This document shows, piece after piece, positions 12,201 to 23,869 of a stretch of DNA of 64,000 nucleotides (position 1 is its first letter; the number at the start of each line of letters is the position of its first letter). This DNA comes from Hippophae tibetana. Lineage: Eukaryota > Streptophyta > Magnoliopsida > Rosales > Elaeagnaceae. Position numbers and translations under genes: made by a program. Location: positions 20,039,501 to 20,103,500 of the forward strand of contig CM072806.1 in assembly GCA_037013495.1 (NCBI GenBank), in the 5' to 3' direction. Below the pieces are notes generated by a model. That model was not told the origin of the DNA. It did not search any database and saw only the letters and a list, made by a program, of their open reading frames with translations.

Positions 12201-15200
12201 ACTGATGAGGTACTTCGATTTTAATGCAAGTTTTTTTAACTTACATGAGTGGCATACTATATTTATTTTGACAATTAAATTAAATAGTTAAAGATAAGTA
12301 GTTAAAATGTTTAAAATAATAATCATTAATGACATTTTATCGATAATATTTATATCATTAAACTGATATTCTACTGATATTTAATGCACACTGATATTTT
12401 TTCATTATTGTCAAAGACAATGTGTATTGATGTTGGGACCTCTAAAACATGGATATTATTGAGACATTATCAACAATATTGGAAACATTTTTATGCTTGC
12501 ATTGGACCAACAAGAAAAAATGGATTATGCCACTTTATTGAGGATGTTCACCTTGATTCAAGTCGTAGGTCACATGTAATAGAAATTCCTCAAGAATTTC
12601 AATCTATACTTTTTCCGTTTATGATTCAAGTCATAGGTCACAATGTATATTGATGTTGGGACCTCTAAATCATGGATATTATCCAAACATTATCAACATC
12701 GTCAAAGACATTTTTATGCTTGCATTGGACCAATAAGAAAAAAAGGAATTATGCCACTTTGTTAAGGACGATTCACGTCGTAGGTCACATGTAATAAAAA
12801 TACCTTTAGAGTTTCAATCTATACTTTTTCCACTTATGATTGTCCTAAAGTATTTGGTTGTATTTAGCATGTTCATGGCCATGCACTTCATAGGAATAAA
12901 CTTGATCCTGTACTATTAAATGTGGTTTCTTTGTTATCCAAGTACACGTAAAGAGTACAATTTTTTTCATCCACTTACAACTAAATACTAAGGAACTGTG
13001 GATGTTCAGTTTTGTGAATTTAGAACAAATATATTTTGTTATATTTTCCAAATGAATTTGTACGTAGCTTTACTCTCAATTTATAATACAAGTATATGAT
13101 AAAAAAAGAAAAAAACTAAGTAAAGGCAAAATATTCTTTCAATAATTTCAATGATATCCTAATCATACATAACTCACTAGAATCATTACAATAAATACAA
13201 AATTAATTTACATTTGAATTCAAATATTTCAAAGTATGTTATATGTATTAATTCTGTGAATATTTCACATTTATTTCTTTCTTAGTTAGGATTATTGTCT
13301 TACTTAATTAGGACTTATATTTGTGTACAAATACCCAATTGGGGTTAATAAGAAAATATGTTTTTTGCATATTTATTTTATTTCTATACATTGTGTTGTA
13401 GCTTGTGAAAAGATCGAATATGGTTGGCAGTATAATTAGAAAGCAAAAAAAAAGAAATTCATACTGATCTTATTTCATTTGATTTAAAATAAAACATTAT
13501 AATTATATTTATAGGATAGAATGCGACAATAGAAACCCTAGCTAGACACCTAAATATATAAGGAAGCTAAATATTTAAATTTTATTCTTCAACATTACCC
13601 TTAATCCGAGCTTAGATACTATCGAATTCAACTTCTACAATTTTTCAAGTAAATTTCCATATTTTTATATTTTCACCAATATCGTTATCGTGACCAAAGT
13701 TTCTGTTAATACCTACTTTCATCCTTGATAATAGTTACCATCTATTCATTGTTTTTTTTTCTCCCTTCAGTCATGAAGTCATCACTACATCCTGACTGCA
13801 AATAGACAAATTTTATAATCTTTGAATGTTAAGCGATACTAAAAGATCAACTTAATCTCTATTACATGATATAACACCTTTTATGCTATTGGATATACTA
13901 AATATAATATCTGTTACTTTTTTTATCTCACTTGCAAGTGGTCAAACATAGTTGATTCTTCTTAGGAATGTTAAAAGAGGACATTAATGCTCTACTTTGC
14001 TTTTGATTCTTTGAAACCTTTAGCTGAAATGTTGAAAAGCTTACCTCCTCCATCAAGAAAACTTTCCCCGTATGCTCCGTTGATTCATGTCATGAAGGTT
14101 TGTTGAATCCCATTATCTCATATTTCTCATACAGTTGAATTGATGATAGATACAGTAAGTTATGTGTTTTATATTTACCATTTTTTCTTCATATAGGTTA
14201 AACCTGAGAAAATAAATTTAATAATTGGTTCTGGTGGGAAGAAGGTCAAGGGTATTATAGAAGAGACAGGAGTAGAGGCCATTGACGCACAAGATGATGG
14301 GATAGTAAGATCAGATGACAACATAAGTGCAATGGATTCTTTTACCTAATTATTCCGCTAATATGATTTACCATATATTCATATATAAATGCTTTTCCAG
14401 GTGAAAATTACAGCAAAGGACTTGTTAAGCTTAGAGAAGTCTAAAGCTATGATTAGTAATTTGACCATGGTTCCAACAGTTGGTGATATCTATAGGTACT
14501 TTACAATCAAATGAAAAAGAACGACTTTCTTATTTCAGTTGGCTGCTTAGAACTCTTCAGTTTATTTTTTTTCAAAGTTTTCTTTTAGTTAAGTTGCACA
14601 TGAAAGGTCTCTTTTATCCTTTACTTTTCTTTGTAATGGCTTTTTCTTCGAATATTATTCCTCTAATCAGCCAATCTAAAATGTTAAATATATATATATA
14701 TATATATATATATTACTAGTAAAAAGTTGTTTGAATTTATTCCGTATTGGTGAAAAGGCTGTTTGTTTATTCTTGAGTCCTAGCTTCTAAGCTCGTTATG
14801 TGGTGAACATCCAAATTGCCTAATTTTGCATCACCAACAAAAGATTTCTAATTTAGGACAGGAAATCCATCCCTGCCGCCTAGACTTACATCTTTTTTTT
14901 GTTTTCTTAACATACTTTTATGTGAAACTTATTATGAATTTGGTAACTAGTTGAGTTTGTGACTTCTGCCTTGTTAGGAACTGTGAGATTAAATCAATTG
15001 CTCCGTATGGAGTTTTTGTTGAGATAGCACCTGGGCGAGAGGTATAATTCATTGACTTAATATTTCATATTTGTTTTCACTCTAATTTTTAAATTGTATG
15101 TAAATTTGAAATCCTATAAATGTCAAGGAGGCTGAAACGGGTACATTGGCTCCTTCCATTCTTTACAGGGACTCTGCCATATTAGTGAATTGAGTTCAAA

Positions 15201-18200
15201 TTGGGTGGCAAAAGCAGAAGATGTAAGACCAATTCTATATATGTTTATTTCTTGATCTACGTCATAAAATGATTGGTTAATTGAGTTTTCTGTTTTTATT
15301 TTGTCTCAGGAATTCAAAGTTGGAGATCGTATTGATGTTAAACTTATTGAGGTATGAGTTGACTTTTCTTTGGTTTTTATATAGATTCTCTAATTATAGG
15401 TGGTACCCTAGCATACTTTCTATGTATCATTTCTATTGTATTACCACTTAAAAGTTTGCTAGAACTACCATTTATACATGAAAAATGAGTCAAAAATAAG
15501 TCAAATTTTTTGTATAAAAATGACCGAATGATTTGCCCATGTGATTTCTTTTTATTTATAGACTTTACAAAATACAGTAAAGCTGTCCAAAATACAGTAA
15601 AGCTGTCTATAGACAGCTGTTTATGAATAGCTATGGACAACTAAAATGAATATGGACAGCAAAGTTATTATGGATAGTTAAGTTATTCTTTGACAACCCC
15701 CTTCAAATTGATGCGGGTTGATCAACAAGCATCGATTTGCGATTTAAGAAGCAATGTCGATGACGAGTGAGAGGCTTGGTTTAGATATCAGCAATTTGTA
15801 TTTCAATGGAAATACGTGAGTGATAATATGAGCTTCAAAGGCTTTATGAATAGTGATAGTCGACTTCAATATGCTTTGTGCGCTCATGATAGATAGGATT
15901 GGCCGTAATCTGAATACCACTTGTATTATCGGCATGTAAAGGTGTAGGATCGGTCTCAGAGAAGTCTAACTCGATAAGCAAACCTCGAAGCCAAATAATT
16001 TTGGAACAAGCAAGAGACATTGCTCAGTACTCAGATTTTGTAGATGACTTAGAAACTCTTTTTTTCTTCTTACTCCTCCAAAAGATCAATGCATCACCTA
16101 AGAACATGCACCAACCAGTGATGGAGCGACGTGTATCAGCACAATCAGCCCAATTAGCATCGTTATAAGCAACAAGGCGAAGAGAATTTCCTAAAGGAAA
16201 GAATAAGTCACAGGTAGAAGTGCCTTGAACATAGCGTATGATTCGAAAACAACCAAATGAATATGACGAGGAGTCTAAATAAATTGGCTGACTTGTTGTA
16301 CAACAAAAGAAATATCTGGTCTAGTGATGGTGAGATAGACAAGGTTACCCACCAATTTTCGATATAAGCTGGGTGATACAAGTCATCCTCTTCTTTGTGA
16401 AGCTTGACATTTAATTCCATGAAAGTATCGACAGAGGTAGCTTCCTGCAGTTCAGTTGTTGTCACCAAATCGTTAGCATACTTGTGTTGATTGAGTGAAA
16501 TACCAGAGGGGCTACGATACACTTCAAGACCAAGAAAATACGTAAGAGACCTTAGATCTTTCATATGAAAGGATCTTGAGAGATGGGTCTTGAGCTGGAC
16601 AAATAAAGTAGAATTAGAACCAATGATCACAATATCATCAACATAAACCAAAAGGACAACAATACCCATGTCTGAATAAACCCATGTGCTACCTAGAAGA
16701 ACTATAGTTGAAGGATAAGACCAATTTTTCCTGCATAGCTTGTTGCCAATAGTCATGCTTGATAGCATGTGAGTAGCATGTGGGAATATCAAAATTGGTC
16801 AGTGCAGTAGTAAGAGCCGAAATAGAATTGCTAGAGGAAAAATCATACCTATTCGGGGGTATAGACACCCGAGAAGAGCGACTTACTAAAGACTCTAGAT
16901 GTGATACAACTGACTGACTCTGGTGCATGTTAGGATCAGATATCAGGTGAGCCACCAGAAGAGATTATGGGCGGGATTGTCTTGTATACACCATTCCTGG
17001 TTTGAAGCGAGAACTGTTTGGAGGAAGAGCTAAAAACTGGCGCTCAAAGGAGGAAAGGATCACAATAGAAGAAAAGGACACATAAAACACAGAAAAAAAA
17101 TGTTGATTTTCAAAGAAGATAACAAATCCCTTTTGACACATTATATCCTAAAAATGCACATCTAACAGATTGAGTAGATAATTTATGTTGCTCATAAGGT
17201 GTTAAATGAACAAAACATACCCAACCAAAGATACGAAGATTATCATAACTAGGATGCTTAGCAAACTAGCGAAAATAGGGAGACTCTATGTGTAAAACTT
17301 GGGAAGGTAAATGATTAATCAAGTGAGTAGTACTCTTTAGAGCCTCAACCTAGAACATAGATGGAACAGAAGATTCTAACAAGAGAGTACGTACCATATC
17401 AAGAAGATGACGATTTTTGCGTCCAATTACTCCATTTTGTTGGGAAGTAGTAGGACATGAATATTGATGGATAATACTTTTAGAAGCCAAGAATGTCTGA
17501 AACTCAGTGGACAAATATTCACCACCAGAATCTGTACGTAATGTCTTAATATTTGTAGAAAATTGATTTTGAACATATGCTAAAAATTCGGTAAAAATAC
17601 GAAAAACCTCAGATTTAGAGAGAAAAAAATAAACCTAAGTGAATCTGCTATAATCATCAATGAAAGTCGCATAGTATTTATATCAATGGTCTTTAGAACC
17701 TTTTCAGTTGATATATATGGACCTTTGGGTCTCTTGTAATAGTGATAGATATTTTCTATCCATTGTAGATGACTATTCTCGTTTTCTATGGATTTTTCCT
17801 TTAAAAACTAAGGATGAGATTACTTTTGTTCTTTTTAACTTTAAAGGCATGGTTGAAAAACAATTTGAGATGATTGTCAAATCCTTTCAAATTGATGGTG
17901 GTAAAGAATTCAACCTAGTGTTTCTGCCTTTGAGAAGGAAGGTACCATACACAGGTTGACCTGTTCTTACACATCAACTCAAAACGGGTGTGTTGGAGTC
18001 TAGGCATCGTAAGATTTTTGAAAGGGGATTAGTTGTGCTTCTTCATGCACATGCTCCTAAAGTTTTATGGTCTCATACTTTTAAGACTGCAGTTTATTTG
18101 CTTAATTGCACTCCTTTTAAAATTCTTGGTCATAAATCTCCTTATGAGATTCTCGTTTCAAAAAAACCTAATTACTTTGTTTTAAGGGTGTTTGGGTGTG

Positions 18201-20951
18201 TCTATTTTCTTTGTCTTCGTGTGTATAACCAACATTAGTTGGATGTAGGTCTATAAAGTGTGTTTTCTTGGGTTATGTTGACAAACGGAAAGGGTACATT
18301 TGTTATGACCCTCATTCTTCTAAGTACTATGTCAATAGACATGTACGTTTTCAAGTCTTTTTCCCTTTTCTAACGCACTAGTGTGTCCTTCTTGCAATCC
18401 GTTTGATTGTATTGTTGATCTTCCTTTTCTTTATTCTCTCCCATTATCCTTTACGTCTTTCATCTTGCCTCAGGTCTACCCTGAGGTACTCCCTGTTTCC
18501 ACTTCAGCTACATCTAGTTGTGTTTATGTTCTTGTTTGTTTGCCTAACTATGACATTCCTTCACATGTATCTTCTCTTTTAGAACCTGTGTTTGTTCCAT
18601 TACATGTTTCATCTCGTATTGTCAATGTTTATCCCATGTTAACACGTGGTAAAACAGGGCGTTTGAAACCAAAAGTTTACAAAGCTACCATTATTCGTCT
18701 CGAATCAAAAACATTTAAAAAGAAGGTTTAGCCATTCATGAATGAAAAGCATCTATGGATAGTTAGTACAATGCTCTTATTATGAATGGTACTTGGAAAA
18801 TTGTTAAGCTTCCACCTGGGAAGAAAACTATCAGTTGTAGATGGGTCTTTAAGGTCAAACTTAAGTTTGATCATTATCTTGAGAGGTATAAAGCCAAGAT
18901 GGTTGCCAGGGGATGCTTATAGGTAACAGGCCTTGACTATACTAAGACGTTTAGTCTATTGGTCAAAGTAATTTCTATTCGAGTTCTCAATATTATTATT
19001 AGTTGTGGTTGGATTATTCGACAAGTAGATGTCAATAATGTCTCCTTTAATTGGGTTCTTACTAAAGAAGTATACATGGATTCAACTCCTGGTTATTAAG
19101 TGGTCCCTAGAATCGTGTGTAAGCTTCGAAAGTCTCTTTATGAGTTGAAACAGGTCCCTTGAGCCTATTTTCAAAAATTGAACACGTCTCTTTTGTCTTT
19201 TGGTTTTCTGAATGCAAAATCTGACTCCTTATTGTTTGTTAAAGTTACTTCTTCAGGTACTCTTTTGATCCTAGTATATGTTGATGATATATTGATCACA
19301 GGAAGTGATCCTCATTTAGTGACAAATGTTATTAACTAGCTTCACTCCTAGTTTGTTTTAAAAGATTTTGATGATCTTATCTTTTTTCTTGGATTAGAGG
19401 TTACTCATGGATCTAGTAGTATTTATCTCTGTCAATGTAAATATATCACAGATTTAGTTGAAAAATGTGGCATTTTTTCATCCAAGCCTATTGATACACC
19501 CATGTTATCTAGTCATGTTCTTACTAAGACAGTTGGTATCCTTCTTAATGATTCTACTCTTTTTAGGAGTTTGGTTAATGGTTTACAATATTGTTGTTTA
19601 ACTCGTCCAAACATTGCATTTATCGTTAACAAATTGTACCGGTTCCTTTCCTATCCTATGAATGCTCATTTCCTTGCTCTCAAGCGTCTGATTAGATACT
19701 TGGAAAGTACTTTGTAGTTTGGTTTGCACATTCCAGTCTCCTCTTCACTTGATTTGGTTGCTTTTTGTGATGCTGATTGGGCTTCTTGTCATGATAATAA
19801 GAAAAGCATTGGGACTTGCTGTATATTTTTGGGTCATAACTTGGTTTCATGGCATTCCAGTAAAGAGAAAGGTGTTTCACATTAGTATTGAATCTAAATA
19901 TAAGGCTATTGCTATAACCGCTATTAAATTACTTTGGCTACGAGCTCTTTAATGAGATTAGTGTTTCTATATCATCTTCTCTTATCTTTTGTGATAATCT
20001 CAGTGCTATTTACCTTGCATATAATCCTATTTTTTCATGCAGCATTAAACATATTGAGATTGACTTTCACTTTGTGCACGATTTGGTTTAGAAGAAATTT
20101 TTGGATATTCATCATGCAAGTAAAACTGATCAGTTAGCTGACTCTTTAACCAAGCCTCTCCCAATCTCTCAATTCTTATCTTTTAGACCCAAGCTTTTTG
20201 TACTTCCATAACCCTCCAGCTCAAGGAAGGTTGTTAGGATATAATGTATAGGTATTGTCTATAACTGAATTAGTTAGTAGAGATGTGTTACTTTATTACT
20301 GTGTGTATAGTACTTACAATGTTATATCAGATATACATGTATATAGCTTGTACAGTACATTCATTTCTAATAAGAGATTACGGAATGTACATTTTCTTTC
20401 TCTCTTCTCTCTGTTTGTTACAAATGAAAAAATTTAAAAGAGGAAGCTAATTAATACAATAATCTCTGCTAATTAATTCCTAATTATCTCTCAATTATTT
20501 CCTAATTAATACAATAACTCTCATAATTACACAGCAAGAAGGCAGGGCTTACATCATTTAGTTAACCATTTCAAAAGTATCTAACGTTTTTCATGACGTT
20601 GATGAAATGTGTTTGTGCTTTATGTTGATCAAACTTGTTCTTTGCTTGATTTTAAGTCCAATTTGAGGACTCCACTTTAACAAGTAAAAGCGTTTAATGC
20701 AGGTAAATGATAAGGGGCAACTTCGGCTTAGCCGCCGAACACTACTTCCTGAGGGTGATCCAGATAATATCAGTCCAAAGCAGCAAGCAGAAGACTCCAG
20801 AGATATTCTAGCACCAGAGCAAACAAGAGACAAGAGTTCACCTAAGAATGCAACAACCCTTTCGAAGGGGGGGTTAGGTAAAGAGAATATTGAACAGCAT
20901 AATAAGGATATTAGTCCTCAAAAGTTACAGTCTGATCTAAAATTGTCTTAG
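2909..20951 (+). CDS. PNP1: chloroplast polynucleotide phosphorylase, 3' part of gene (10 exons)
   Basis: PNPase degrades RNA 3' to 5' using phosphate and can also add nucleotides; the plastid form matures and turns over chloroplast RNA. Exons I place: 2909-3089, 3236-3283, 11951-12023, 14024-14097, 14197-14304, 14401-14495, 14978-15041, 15169-15222, 15310-15351 and 20703-20951. All inner boundaries are GT-AG and the reading phase carries through every junction, giving about 329 codons. Visible parts, in order: end of the second RNase PH core ([19 protein letters not shown], with the acidic residues of the active site), linker, KH domain with the GSGG loop, S1 domain, and a hydrophilic tail. 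The KH and S1 wording ([33 protein letters not shown]) matches the plastid enzyme, not the mitochondrial PNP2. The first roughly 550-600 residues, including the transit peptide and first core, are not in the window. Two introns are inflated by transposons. The last exon carries a frameshift near its end. Confidence 0.88.
5165..5322 (-). repeat. copia 3' LTR
   Basis: Begins TGTAAAACTCAG and ends ATCTTTAACA on the + strand (TG...CA on both strands), 158 bp. Paired with 10035-10207. Outside it lies the duplicated target AACAC; inside it lies the polypurine tract. Confidence 0.92.
9671..9905. repeat. two-copy GC-rich tandem repeat in copia leader
   Basis: Two imperfect copies about 125 bp apart share GGCGCGTGTGGCCCACT (near 9674 and 9799), GGGGTTTGG(T/C)(C/T)GGTCGGC and (A/G)TG(T/C)CGGCGGTG. 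They lie in the untranslated leader between the 5' LTR and the gag start. The GC content is far above the surroundings and produces spurious open frames on both strands. Confidence 0.75.
10035..10207 (-). repeat. copia 5' LTR
   Basis: 173 bp, the partner of 5165-5322, with the same ends. It carries about 20 extra bases near 10130-10150 (a partly duplicated AATACATAACTA-like stretch). The initiator-Met primer-binding site follows immediately inside, at about 10023-10034. Confidence 0.92.
11951..12023 (+). CDS. PNP1: PNPase exon after the 8.7 kb intron
   Basis: Reads [20 protein letters not shown] and then KHIL, following directly on QMDIK of the previous exon 8,667 bp upstream. The acceptor is TGCTAG and the donor GTAAAG, and the final G completes an Ala codon with the next exon. 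The sequence is the end of the second RNase PH core (the GITLPIM...ALLQAK pattern of plastid PNPase). Its recovery in frame on the far side of a nested LINE/copia insertion is the main evidence that the intron is still one intron. Confidence 0.9.
12417..13060 (+). mobile_element. copia pol fragment with internal tandem duplication (fossil)
   Basis: The region 12845-13050 reads as the end of a copia integrase segment (patches resembling PKVFGC, HGH, NKLDP, and a SxDVxF-like end). Upstream, a block of about 224 bp is present twice in tandem (about 12417-12640 and 12641-12843), each copy starting CAATGT(G/A)TATTGATGTTGGG and ending near ATCTATACTTTTTCC. Old and broken in several places. Lies in the 2.0 kb PNPase intron 12024-14023. 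Confidence 0.5.
13061..14023. other. rest of PNPase intron, AT-rich
   Basis: No gene seen. The stretch 13240-13420 (TTAGTTAGGATTATTGTC..., ACAAATACCCAATTGGGG) has the look of a plant LTR, but I cannot define ends or a partner. The intron ends AACCTTTAG at 14023. Confidence 0.35.
14024..14495 (+). CDS. PNP1: PNPase exons: linker and KH RNA-binding domain
   Basis: Three exons (14024-14097, 14197-14304, 14401-14495) with short introns. They encode [20 protein letters not shown], then a KH domain with the loop GSGG in [13 protein letters not shown], and [22 protein letters not shown] and S1 bind the RNA substrate and feed it to the trimeric phosphorylase ring. The GSGG loop, in place of the bacterial GPGG, agrees with plant plastid PNPase. 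Frames are open and the splice sites ordinary. Confidence 0.9.
14978..15351 (+). CDS. PNP1: PNPase exons: S1 RNA-binding domain
   Basis: Exons 14978-15041, 15169-15222 and 15310-15351 encode [39 protein letters not shown] and [14 protein letters not shown]. This is a full S1 barrel pattern (G-x-V-x-F-V-E, then G-L-x-H-I-S-E-L), finished by [12 protein letters not shown] in the last exon 5.35 kb downstream. All junctions are GT-AG and in phase. Confidence 0.9.
15400..17700 (-). mobile_element. copia remnant, minus strand (fossil)
   Basis: On the minus strand the integrase core starts at about 17695 ([12 protein letters not shown]), followed by the rest of integrase (about 17600-17150), reverse transcriptase ([15 protein letters not shown] near 16650) and RNase H down to about 15720. 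A polypurine tract (TTGAAGGGGGT) then leads into an LTR starting TGTCAAAGAATAAC at 15695. The LTR has a TATA-like CTATAAATAAA near 15555-15565; its far end is unclear (about 15400). Several interruptions; no 5' LTR or gag seen. Confidence 0.8.
15570..15609. repeat. 20-bp tandem duplication in copia LTR
   Basis: The unit CAAAATACAGTAAAGCTGTC occurs twice in a row, next to the palindrome-like AGCTGTCTATAGACAGCT. Both lie inside the minus-strand LTR-like segment. Confidence 0.75.
17704..20422 (+). mobile_element. copia remnant, plus strand (fossil)
   Basis: Starts inside integrase (IYMDLWV near 17712, [11 protein letters not shown] near 17755), then the rest of integrase, reverse transcriptase ([12 protein letters not shown] near 19275), RNase H, and the end motif LADSLTKPL (near 20135-20160). 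A 3' LTR, 20232-20422, follows: it begins TGTTAGGATATAATG and ends TTTGTTACA. About ten interruptions. No 5' LTR, gag or protease is seen on this side. Confidence 0.82.
20232..20422 (+). repeat. 3' LTR of the plus-strand copia remnant
   Basis: 191 bp with TG...CA ends, preceded by a purine-rich tract (AGCTCAAGGAAGGT). No partner copy is seen in the window. Confidence 0.65.
20703..20951 (+). CDS. PNP1: PNPase last exon, C-terminal tail with frameshift
   Basis: After the acceptor TGCAG the frame reads [19 protein letters not shown], closing the S1 domain, then a charged, low-complexity tail to a TAG at 20949-20951. A second frame continues from about 20936 to a TAG at 21098-21100. It reads [16 protein letters not shown] and later NKEKAMNGSSK, which resembles the tail of plastid PNPase in other plants. 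In that frame, stops occur upstream of 20936. The simplest reading is one base lost (or two gained) between about 20936 and 20948, removing roughly 50 residues of tail outside the catalytic and RNA-binding domains. A sequencing error is possible. Confidence 0.8.
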   Translation, partial: VNDKGQLRLSRRTLLPEGDPDNISPKQQAEDSRDILAPEQTRDKSSPKNATTLSKGGLGKENIEQHNKDISPQKLQSDLKLS

Positions 20952-23860
20952 CAGATGGAAATGTACCCCCGCAAAAGAAATTTATAAGGAGATTAGTCAA
21001 CACTGACAGAGATAGGCAAAACACCAACAAAGAGAAGGCAATGAACGGTAGCAGCAAACCTGTTAGTAGTATCTCCGGCAAGGAAGATAATATAGCCTAG
21101 TAAATGGAGATGTCAGCTTTGGATAATAAGTTTACTCGATATTTGGTTTCCGAAAAGGAATGTCAGTTGCTCTTGGTTTCGTGCTGGGAATGATGGTGCA
21201 AGAGCAGTTGTGCTGAAGCAACTGGTTATGACCTATTATGTACTTATTTGTTTTGAGGTTGCTTCCAACTTTTTTTGTACTTTCCGAGTTATTCTAATTC
21301 GTTGAGGAAGAACTTTAAAAATTCATCCAACATGATATTATTTTACATGGTTTTAAGCATTTAATTATTTATCTCTAATTCCTTGTAGTGCAGGGACAGA
21401 TAAGGCATTTCAATGGAATGGAATTCTTATGGGGGAAAACATTTTGGCACTAAACCTGCTTTAATTTATATATATTTGACACGGCAATGCTAATGTCCTG
21501 AAGAAATTTACCGCAATTACTGATTAATTTTAATGGAAAGCTCCACTGCAGAGAATGATTTACAAGTATATCCAGAGGTCGTCTGATATGATTTTACAGC
21601 ATCATGTATTCATGTCTTTACTTTCTCATATCTTGGTATATAATGATCTCTTGAATAAGAAAGTCAATGCTCTCTTGTCAAATTGACATATAAGTCATGT
21701 TTACTTGATTTATTTATTTTTAAGTAAATAATTAACAATTAAATTTATATCAGACACTTTCATTACTTTTTTTTTCTTTTTGAAATAACATATAACTCAC
21801 ATGTTAAGAATTAAATCCTACCCTTGGGTTTGGGTGCCTCACAAGAGACTTTTGATATCACCGTACCATGCTACAACAACGTGAGCTACGTAGTTTTCAA
21901 TTTGAGTGCTGAACCCCTCAAGAATATTTATACAATTATTTTATTTATTGCGACTTAAACAATCAATTTGTGCTCATGAGTGCCCCAACCCCTAGTCAAG
22001 GTGGTAAAGTAGTGTCCCACTTCTACATGGTCGTAGGCTTGTGGTGGAACTTTTTTTATTTTAGGTTCGGTCGTAGATACATTAGTATATGATGAAAAAA
22101 TATTTTAGTAGCAAAAAGTGCTTTTGTTTCATTAGTAATACTCATTTTAATCAAAAGGTACTCATGTATTTATATTATCAAAGTAGTATTATAGTACTTG
22201 TATTTGCTTTAAAATATACAAATAATTCAATTTTATGTTTTAAATTAGGAATTTCTATCACATGCACATATCATATAAGTGAAAGTCAATTGTCATTCAG
22301 AAGATTTGATAAATTAATACTTCTATTTAACAAAAATAAGTATGCATGTTGACTTATATTTTTATAGTAATATAGTATTAGTTTTTACATTTAATTTTAA
22401 GTACATCGATCGTTTAAAATTAAGATTTAATTAAAATTTCAACATGTGTTACAGTCATTGGCAAAGAATTAAGGGCACAATTTTTATTAAAGTTGTTTAT
22501 TGCTAATGAACTATCTCTCAGTCAAAAAGATGTAATGTCAAAATATTAAGATCTTTTTGTTTTGGAGTTAGGTCATTCATATAGATTGTATCTCTTCTAA
22601 TTTATTAGGTTATTTTCTTTGTTATCTAATATGTCTTGTTGTTGTTCTCATTTTCTCTCATAATGTTCATTTTTGTATTATCTTTTTTATCTTTTACTAT
22701 AGATAATTTTTTGAGAAAACTAGTACGTATTTTTTAAGCTTAAATACTTGAGTGTTATTTCCTCTTTTCTTTGTCCTCGTTACATGTTGTGATTTGTCAT
22801 ATGCTTTTCTATATCATATAAATTATTTATCTATCTTTAAGACTTTTGACTTAAATGTATTGATATGATTAAATTAATATGTTTAGTTGTTATTTATGTT
22901 GGTTTGGGATGTTTACTCTTTCTAAGCATAATTCTTTATGTCTAGTCTTGGAACTGTTTTGTTCTCTCCTCGTATGTTTTATTATCAAATAAAAGTCTTG
23001 TATGTATATATTTTCTTAAATATGAGTATTATTAAAGTATTAAATTATCTTTTACTTATATTAAATATGTCAAAGTATATGATAAATTCTTAATTTAAAA
23101 TAAAAAAATTACATCATTTATATACTTTAAAGTAAATAAGAAATAATTATTATACTAATTTAAGATTATGGGGTTAGTTTAAGTAATTTTTAGTTAAAAA
23201 TACAACTTAAGAACCAAAATGCACCAATTTCATTTTGAAATTTGAAGACATTATTTTGAATTCTTGACGTGCATTTAACATTATAATTGCATCTTTTTGT
23301 TATTTAGACAAATAACAATATAACATCACTATGTAAATTTCTTTTAAATCTAAAGATAATTAACTTCTTTTCATAGTAAAAGAATAATATATAATTACAT
23401 TTTTTTTCAATAATTCTTAACGTTTTATTTTTATATTATATTTTTTATTTGCAATATTAGGATAAGCTTGCTACCATGTTTGAAAAGGTTTTATCCAGGT
23501 AAAAAGAAGAAAATTTAACTAAATTTTCTAAGACTTTTAGTCTTTACTAACATGCCAAATGTAACATCTCTTGTTGTAGTAAGTTGAAATGCAAAAATGA
23601 ATATGTTGAAAAGCAACAAAATTATGTTTAGAATTCCAAAGATGTTGATAAAAGAAACAATTTTGATCAATAAGATATAAAACTTTGATTCATAATATGA
23701 TATTAGTTCTACTATATGATTACCATTAACAATATAATAGAAATAATATGAATAATTAACATATAATGATGATTCGAATGAATCATGCCATTTTTAAAGA
23801 CGAACAATTAAAAAGTTGAGACAATTGAGACAATAGGTAACAACCATGGTAAAATGTTAG
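20952..23860. other. PNPase 3' flank and AT-rich intergenic DNA
   Basis: 20952-21100 is the out-of-frame continuation of the PNPase tail. 21101 to about 21660 is probably 3' UTR and flank; the real end cannot be fixed. From there to 23860 the DNA is AT-rich with no coding signal or repeat I can name. Confidence 0.4.
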
Positions 23861-23869
23861 AAAATAATG

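Larger units (their letters stand above)
15352..20702 (+). other. 5.35 kb PNPase intron with two copia remnants
   Basis: Starts GTATGA after KLIE and ends AATGCAG before VNDKGQL. It holds a minus-strand copia remnant (about 15400-17700) and a plus-strand one (about 17704-20422) back to back. The end, 20423-20702, is AT-rich with nothing recognised. Confidence 0.8.

Noticed and set aside
13240-13420. Solo LTR in the PNPase intron
   Set aside because: The sequence has an LTR-like texture, but I could find neither TG/CA ends nor a target duplication nor a partner.
20861-20880. Seven-G run in the PNPase last exon as the frameshift site
   Set aside because: The alternative frame has stops soon after the run, while the original frame stays open to 20948, so the shift must lie near 20936-20948.
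2909-20951. Mitochondrial PNPase (PNP2) as identity
   Set aside because: The [20 protein letters not shown] and [13 protein letters not shown] wording and the short hydrophilic tail match the plastid enzyme. PNP2 has a longer C-terminus and different KH/S1 wording.
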